A DNA stretch of 64,000 nt, from NCBI RefSeq assembly GCF_030285365.1, contig NZ_JASVDS010000002.1:620001-684000 (forward strand), written 5' to 3'. The notes under the pieces are model-generated. The model saw nothing but the letters and a program-made list of their open reading frames with translations, was not told where the DNA came from and ran no database searches. The first letter of the stretch is position 1; every line of letters starts with the position of its first letter. Origin of the DNA: Roseateles subflavus. GTDB lineage: Bacteria > Pseudomonadota > Gammaproteobacteria > Burkholderiales > Burkholderiaceae_C. The translations under genes were made by a program, and so were the position numbers. This document shows positions 61,872 to 64,000 of the stretch, piece by piece.

Positions 61872-62783
61872 ATGAAGCCCATGGCAAGACCTGACCCCTA
61901 CCATCCTGTCCCCGCCGTGGCGCCCGAGGGGGCCGGCCTGGACCGCCTCTCCGGCCTGCTGGAGCGATGCCGCGTGCGCGCCCATCTGTTCCATGCGGGG
62001 CCGCTGTGTGGCACGACCCATTTCGCGGCGGAGCCGGGCCGGGGCTTTCTGCACGTGATGCGCCGGGGCGAGATGAGCCTCAGCCATCCGGATGCACAGG
62101 GCACGCCGCGCCGCCTGCAGGTGCGGGAACCCAGCCTGCTGTTCTATCCGCGCCCCTTGGCGCACGACTTCCACAACGCGCCCGTCGAGGGTTCGGACTT
62201 CACCTGCGCCACGCTCGAGTTCGAAGGCGGCGACGCGCATCCGCTGGTGCGAGCGCTCCCGCCGCTGATCGTGCTGCCCTTGGCCCAAGTGCCGGGGCTC
62301 ACGGCCTGCCTGGAGCTGCTCTTCGCCGAGACCGAGCGCGTGCAGTGCGGCCAGCGCCTGATGGCGGACCGCCTCTTCGAGGTGCTCCTGATGCAGCTGC
62401 TGCGATGGATGCTGGCGCACCCGGCGTCCAGCGGCCTGCCGGCGGGCCTGCTGCGCGGGCTGAGCCACCCGCAGCTTGCGCGCGCGCTGGTGGCCGTGCA
62501 CGAGCGGCCCGGCGAGGCCTGGAGCCTCGATCGCCTGGCCGAGGTGGCGGGCGTGTCCCGCAGCCGGTTTGCCGCGCTGTTCAAGGCCGAGATGGGCGAC
62601 ACCCCCGCGGACTACCTCCTGAGCTGGCGCCTCACCCTGGCCTGCCAGGCCTTGCGGCGCGGGCAGCCCGTCAAGCAGCTGGCTGATGAGCTGGGCTACG
62701 CCACGCCCTCGGCCTTCTCGCGCGCCTTTGCGCAGCGGCTGGGATGCTCGCCGCGGGAGTGGCTGGCGCGGCAGGGGGGCTGA
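61872..62783 (+). CDS. AraC-family regulator, AhpD-associated
   Basis: 303 residues from the ATG at 61872; an ATG at 61881 is also possible, and the ORF opens further upstream without coding sense. The N-terminal cupin-like domain of the AraC_N type (LFHAGPLCGTTHFAAEPGRG, FLHVMRRGEMSL) leads to a double helix-turn-helix: LDRLAEVAGVSRSRFAALFK and LADELGYATPSAFSRAFAQR. A copy of the dispersed CAGGTCTTGC motif overlaps its first codons, in antisense. It probably controls the divergent AhpD-like gene. Confidence 0.88.
   Translation: MKPMARPDPYHPVPAVAPEGAGLDRLSGLLERCRVRAHLFHAGPLCGTTHFAAEPGRGFLHVMRRGEMSLSHPDAQGTPRRLQVREPSLLFYPRPLAHDFHNAPVEGSDFTCATLEFEGGDAHPLVRALPPLIVLPLAQVPGLTACLELLFAETERVQCGQRLMADRLFEVLLMQLLRWMLAHPASSGLPAGLLRGLSHPQLARALVAVHERPGEAWSLDRLAEVAGVSRSRFAALFKAEMGDTPADYLLSWRLTLACQALRRGQPVKQLADELGYATPSAFSRAFAQRLGCSPREWLARQGG
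61883..61898 (-). repeat. Copy of dispersed motif GGGGTCAGGTCTTGCC
   Basis: The full 16-base form is on the minus strand, overlapping the start of the AraC gene. See the copy at 37378 for the list of the core motif. Confidence 0.55.
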
Positions 62784-62792
62784 GGCGGGCGC

Positions 62793-63137
62793 TCAGACCT
62801 TCTTCACGAACTCCGACTTCAGGCCCATGGCGCCGATGCCGTCGATCTTGCAGTCGATGTCGTGGTCGCCGTCGGCCAGGCGGATGTTCTTGACCTTGGT
62901 GCCGACCTTCACCACGAGCGACGAGCCCTTGATCTTCAGGTCCTTGATGACGGTGACCGTGTCGCCGTCCTGCAGCACGTTGCCCACGGCGTCCTTGATG
63001 ACGCGGGCCTCCTCGGCCCCGTCCGCCGCAGCCGCCGTGGCCGACCATTCATGGCCGCACTCGGGGCACACGAGGTTGGCGCCGTCCTCGTAGGTGTAGG
63101 CGGAGGCGCATTGGGGGCAGGGGGGGAGGGTGCTCAT
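62793..63137 (-). CDS. yjdM: Zinc-ribbon protein YjdM (PhnA family)
   Basis: 114 residues. The N-terminal zinc ribbon reads [20 protein letters not shown], then CGHEW; the C-terminal SH3-like domain contains [20 protein letters not shown]. It matches YjdM (formerly PhnA), whose function is unclear despite the old phosphonate name. It lies 3' to 3' with the AraC gene. Confidence 0.93.
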   Translation of the reverse strand: MSTLPPCPQCASAYTYEDGANLVCPECGHEWSATAAAADGAEEARVIKDAVGNVLQDGDTVTVIKDLKIKGSSLVVKVGTKVKNIRLADGDHDIDCKIDGIGAMGLKSEFVKKV

Positions 63138-63390
63138 GGGGAACTTTCAGCTGCGGTGACGACGGGCGACCCGTGACCGCCGCCAAGTGCCTGCCAGCAG
63201 CGACAGGCTTCTCGGTGCGGGCGGGGGGGCGCGACAGGGGGCGCGCCACGCACGGTTCAGTGCGTCTTCACGTGGGAACGGGCCCGCAGTTTATCCGCTG
63301 CCGTCCAGACGACCCCGGCCGCATTCCCAGGCGCCTCGGCGGCCCTGCTTTTCGGCAGGACTCCAGCCGCCCTCGCTGTCGCTCAGGCTT
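63138..63390. other. Intergenic stretch upstream of yjdM
   Basis: 253 bases with no supported gene. It should contain the yjdM promoter, but I see no convincing -35/-10 pair. Confidence 0.35.
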
Positions 63391-64000
63391 TCAGGGCTGG
63401 ATGGGCACGCTGCTGTTGATCCGAAGCGCGCCGCGCAACGTGCCAGACGTATTGGAGTGGATGCAGCGCTGGTCGAAGTCGATGGCCAACCGTTGCACGC
63501 TGCCGTCCGCGGCAAGCACCCGCTCCAGCACTGTGAAGTTGCCATTGGCGCTGCAGGCGCGCCCGTCGCCAGCAAACAACAGCCGTGGCGCGACGGTCGA
63601 CGAGTCGAACGGCTCCGTGCCCGTGTACTGCCCCACGTCGGGGGTGCGTCCGCTCGCGTCGGCGGCAGTCAGGATCCACCCGGGCGCAGATCCCTGCTGG
63701 CCTTCGTACCTGACATCCAAGGGGCTGCTCACAGTGCTGACGGAGAACTGCCCGGTCTGGGTGGAGAAGGCCCGCGTGAGTCCCGCGCCGACGAAATCAC
63801 CCGGATCGCTCTTGAGGTAGAGCACCGACGTCAAGCCAGTCAGCTTGGCCGTCTGCACCTGAACGGGCGTGATCGACGTACGGCCGCGCGCATCTGTCAC
63901 CTTCAACTGAAGTTCCGACGACGAGATGCCCGGCATGCTGTTGGCCGGCAGCCGCAGTTCGACGGCGGCGGAGGTCGTGGACGACAGCTCAAGGGCAGTG
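63391..64000 (-). CDS. Unknown exported-like protein, C-terminal part (5' end outside window)
   Basis: The minus-strand frame is open from base 64000 to a stop at 63391, so about 203 C-terminal codons are seen. The sequence is Ser/Thr/Gly-rich and strand-forming. An Ig-like or cadherin-like fragment (LRLPANSMPGISSSELQLKV) comes first. A compact domain follows, with LLFAGDGRACSANGNFTV and IDFDQRCIHSNTSGTLRGAL. Two cysteines may form a disulfide, suggesting secretion. The base use is slightly less GC-rich than its neighbours. Family not recognised. Confidence 0.65.
   Translation of the reverse strand, partial: TALELSSTTSAAVELRLPANSMPGISSSELQLKVTDARGRTSITPVQVQTAKLTGLTSVLYLKSDPGDFVGAGLTRAFSTQTGQFSVSTVSSPLDVRYEGQQGSAPGWILTAADASGRTPDVGQYTGTEPFDSSTVAPRLLFAGDGRACSANGNFTVLERVLAADGSVQRLAIDFDQRCIHSNTSGTLRGALRINSSVPIQP

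Overview
The window is about 64 kb of very GC-rich chromosome from a betaproteobacterium. It most likely comes from Burkholderiales, in the Rubrivivax/Leptothrix/Roseateles neighbourhood. The reasons are gene content and style: the alaT-hom-thrC-moeA series, a PIN-PhoH fusion protein, the sbp-cysTWA-cysB cluster, a PEP-CTERM protein with a sigma-54-type promoter, and dense packing with 1-4 nt overlaps. The genus is inferred and was not tested. I see no rRNA, tRNA, CRISPR array, prophage or insertion sequence. Most long antisense reading frames are GC-rich shadows of real genes.

Layout. 1-5.4 kb: the 3' end of panE, a decayed membrane-protein frame, a Cof-type phosphatase, PIN-PhoH ATPase, a BCP peroxiredoxin and an Mth938-like protein. 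5.6-14.4 kb: a plus-strand run of aminotransferase, homoserine dehydrogenase, an AAA-type ATPase, a TPR protein, threonine synthase, moeA, moaD and an AdoMet decarboxylase. The ATPase/TPR pair sits inside the threonine series and is joined by ATGA/GTGA overlaps. 14.4-18.9 kb: AraC, an IMPase-like protein, SoxR with a SoxR box in front of a questin-oxidase-like gene, and a LysR regulator. 19-23.5 kb: a molybdenum hydroxylase operon (IorA, IorB, XdhC, MocA). 23.5-25.8 kb: an unknown gene and a sulfide:quinone-oxidoreductase-like flavoprotein with a palindromic operator.

25.8-32.4 kb (minus): an envelope/polyamine module in the order SPFH protein, DUF4178 zinc-ribbon protein, DUF350 membrane protein, YciI, membrane aminopropyltransferase and FAD amine oxidase. 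32.6-37 kb: an HPF-like ribosome factor, a Bax-inhibitor-1 protein, an orphan ExbD/TolR-like protein and a TonB-dependent receptor. 37-47.1 kb: sulfur assimilation, with two sulfate-binding proteins, CysTWA, CysB and MetY, interspersed with YjfB, GNAT, PEP-CTERM and nucleotidyltransferase genes. 47.3-51 kb: ChrA and an M3 peptidase. 51-55.7 kb: an overlapping operon of three photolyase/cryptochrome paralogues plus a DUF2256 protein. 55.7-61.1 kb: a membrane protein with an M1 peptidase, then divergent mnmH and selD (selenium use). 61.1-64 kb: an AhpD-like protein, AraC, YjdM and the 3' part of an unknown protein.

How it fits together. Sulfur uptake (sbp/cys), sulfide oxidation (Sqr) and O-acetylhomoserine sulfhydrylation (MetY) share the window. 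moeA, moaD and mocA can serve the molybdenum hydroxylase. The AdoMet decarboxylase at 14 kb could supply the aminopropyl donor for the enzyme at 28 kb. The best candidates for undescribed biology are the ATPase/TPR pair, the SPFH/DUF350/aminopropyltransferase operon, the SoxR-questin-oxidase pair and the triple-photolyase operon.
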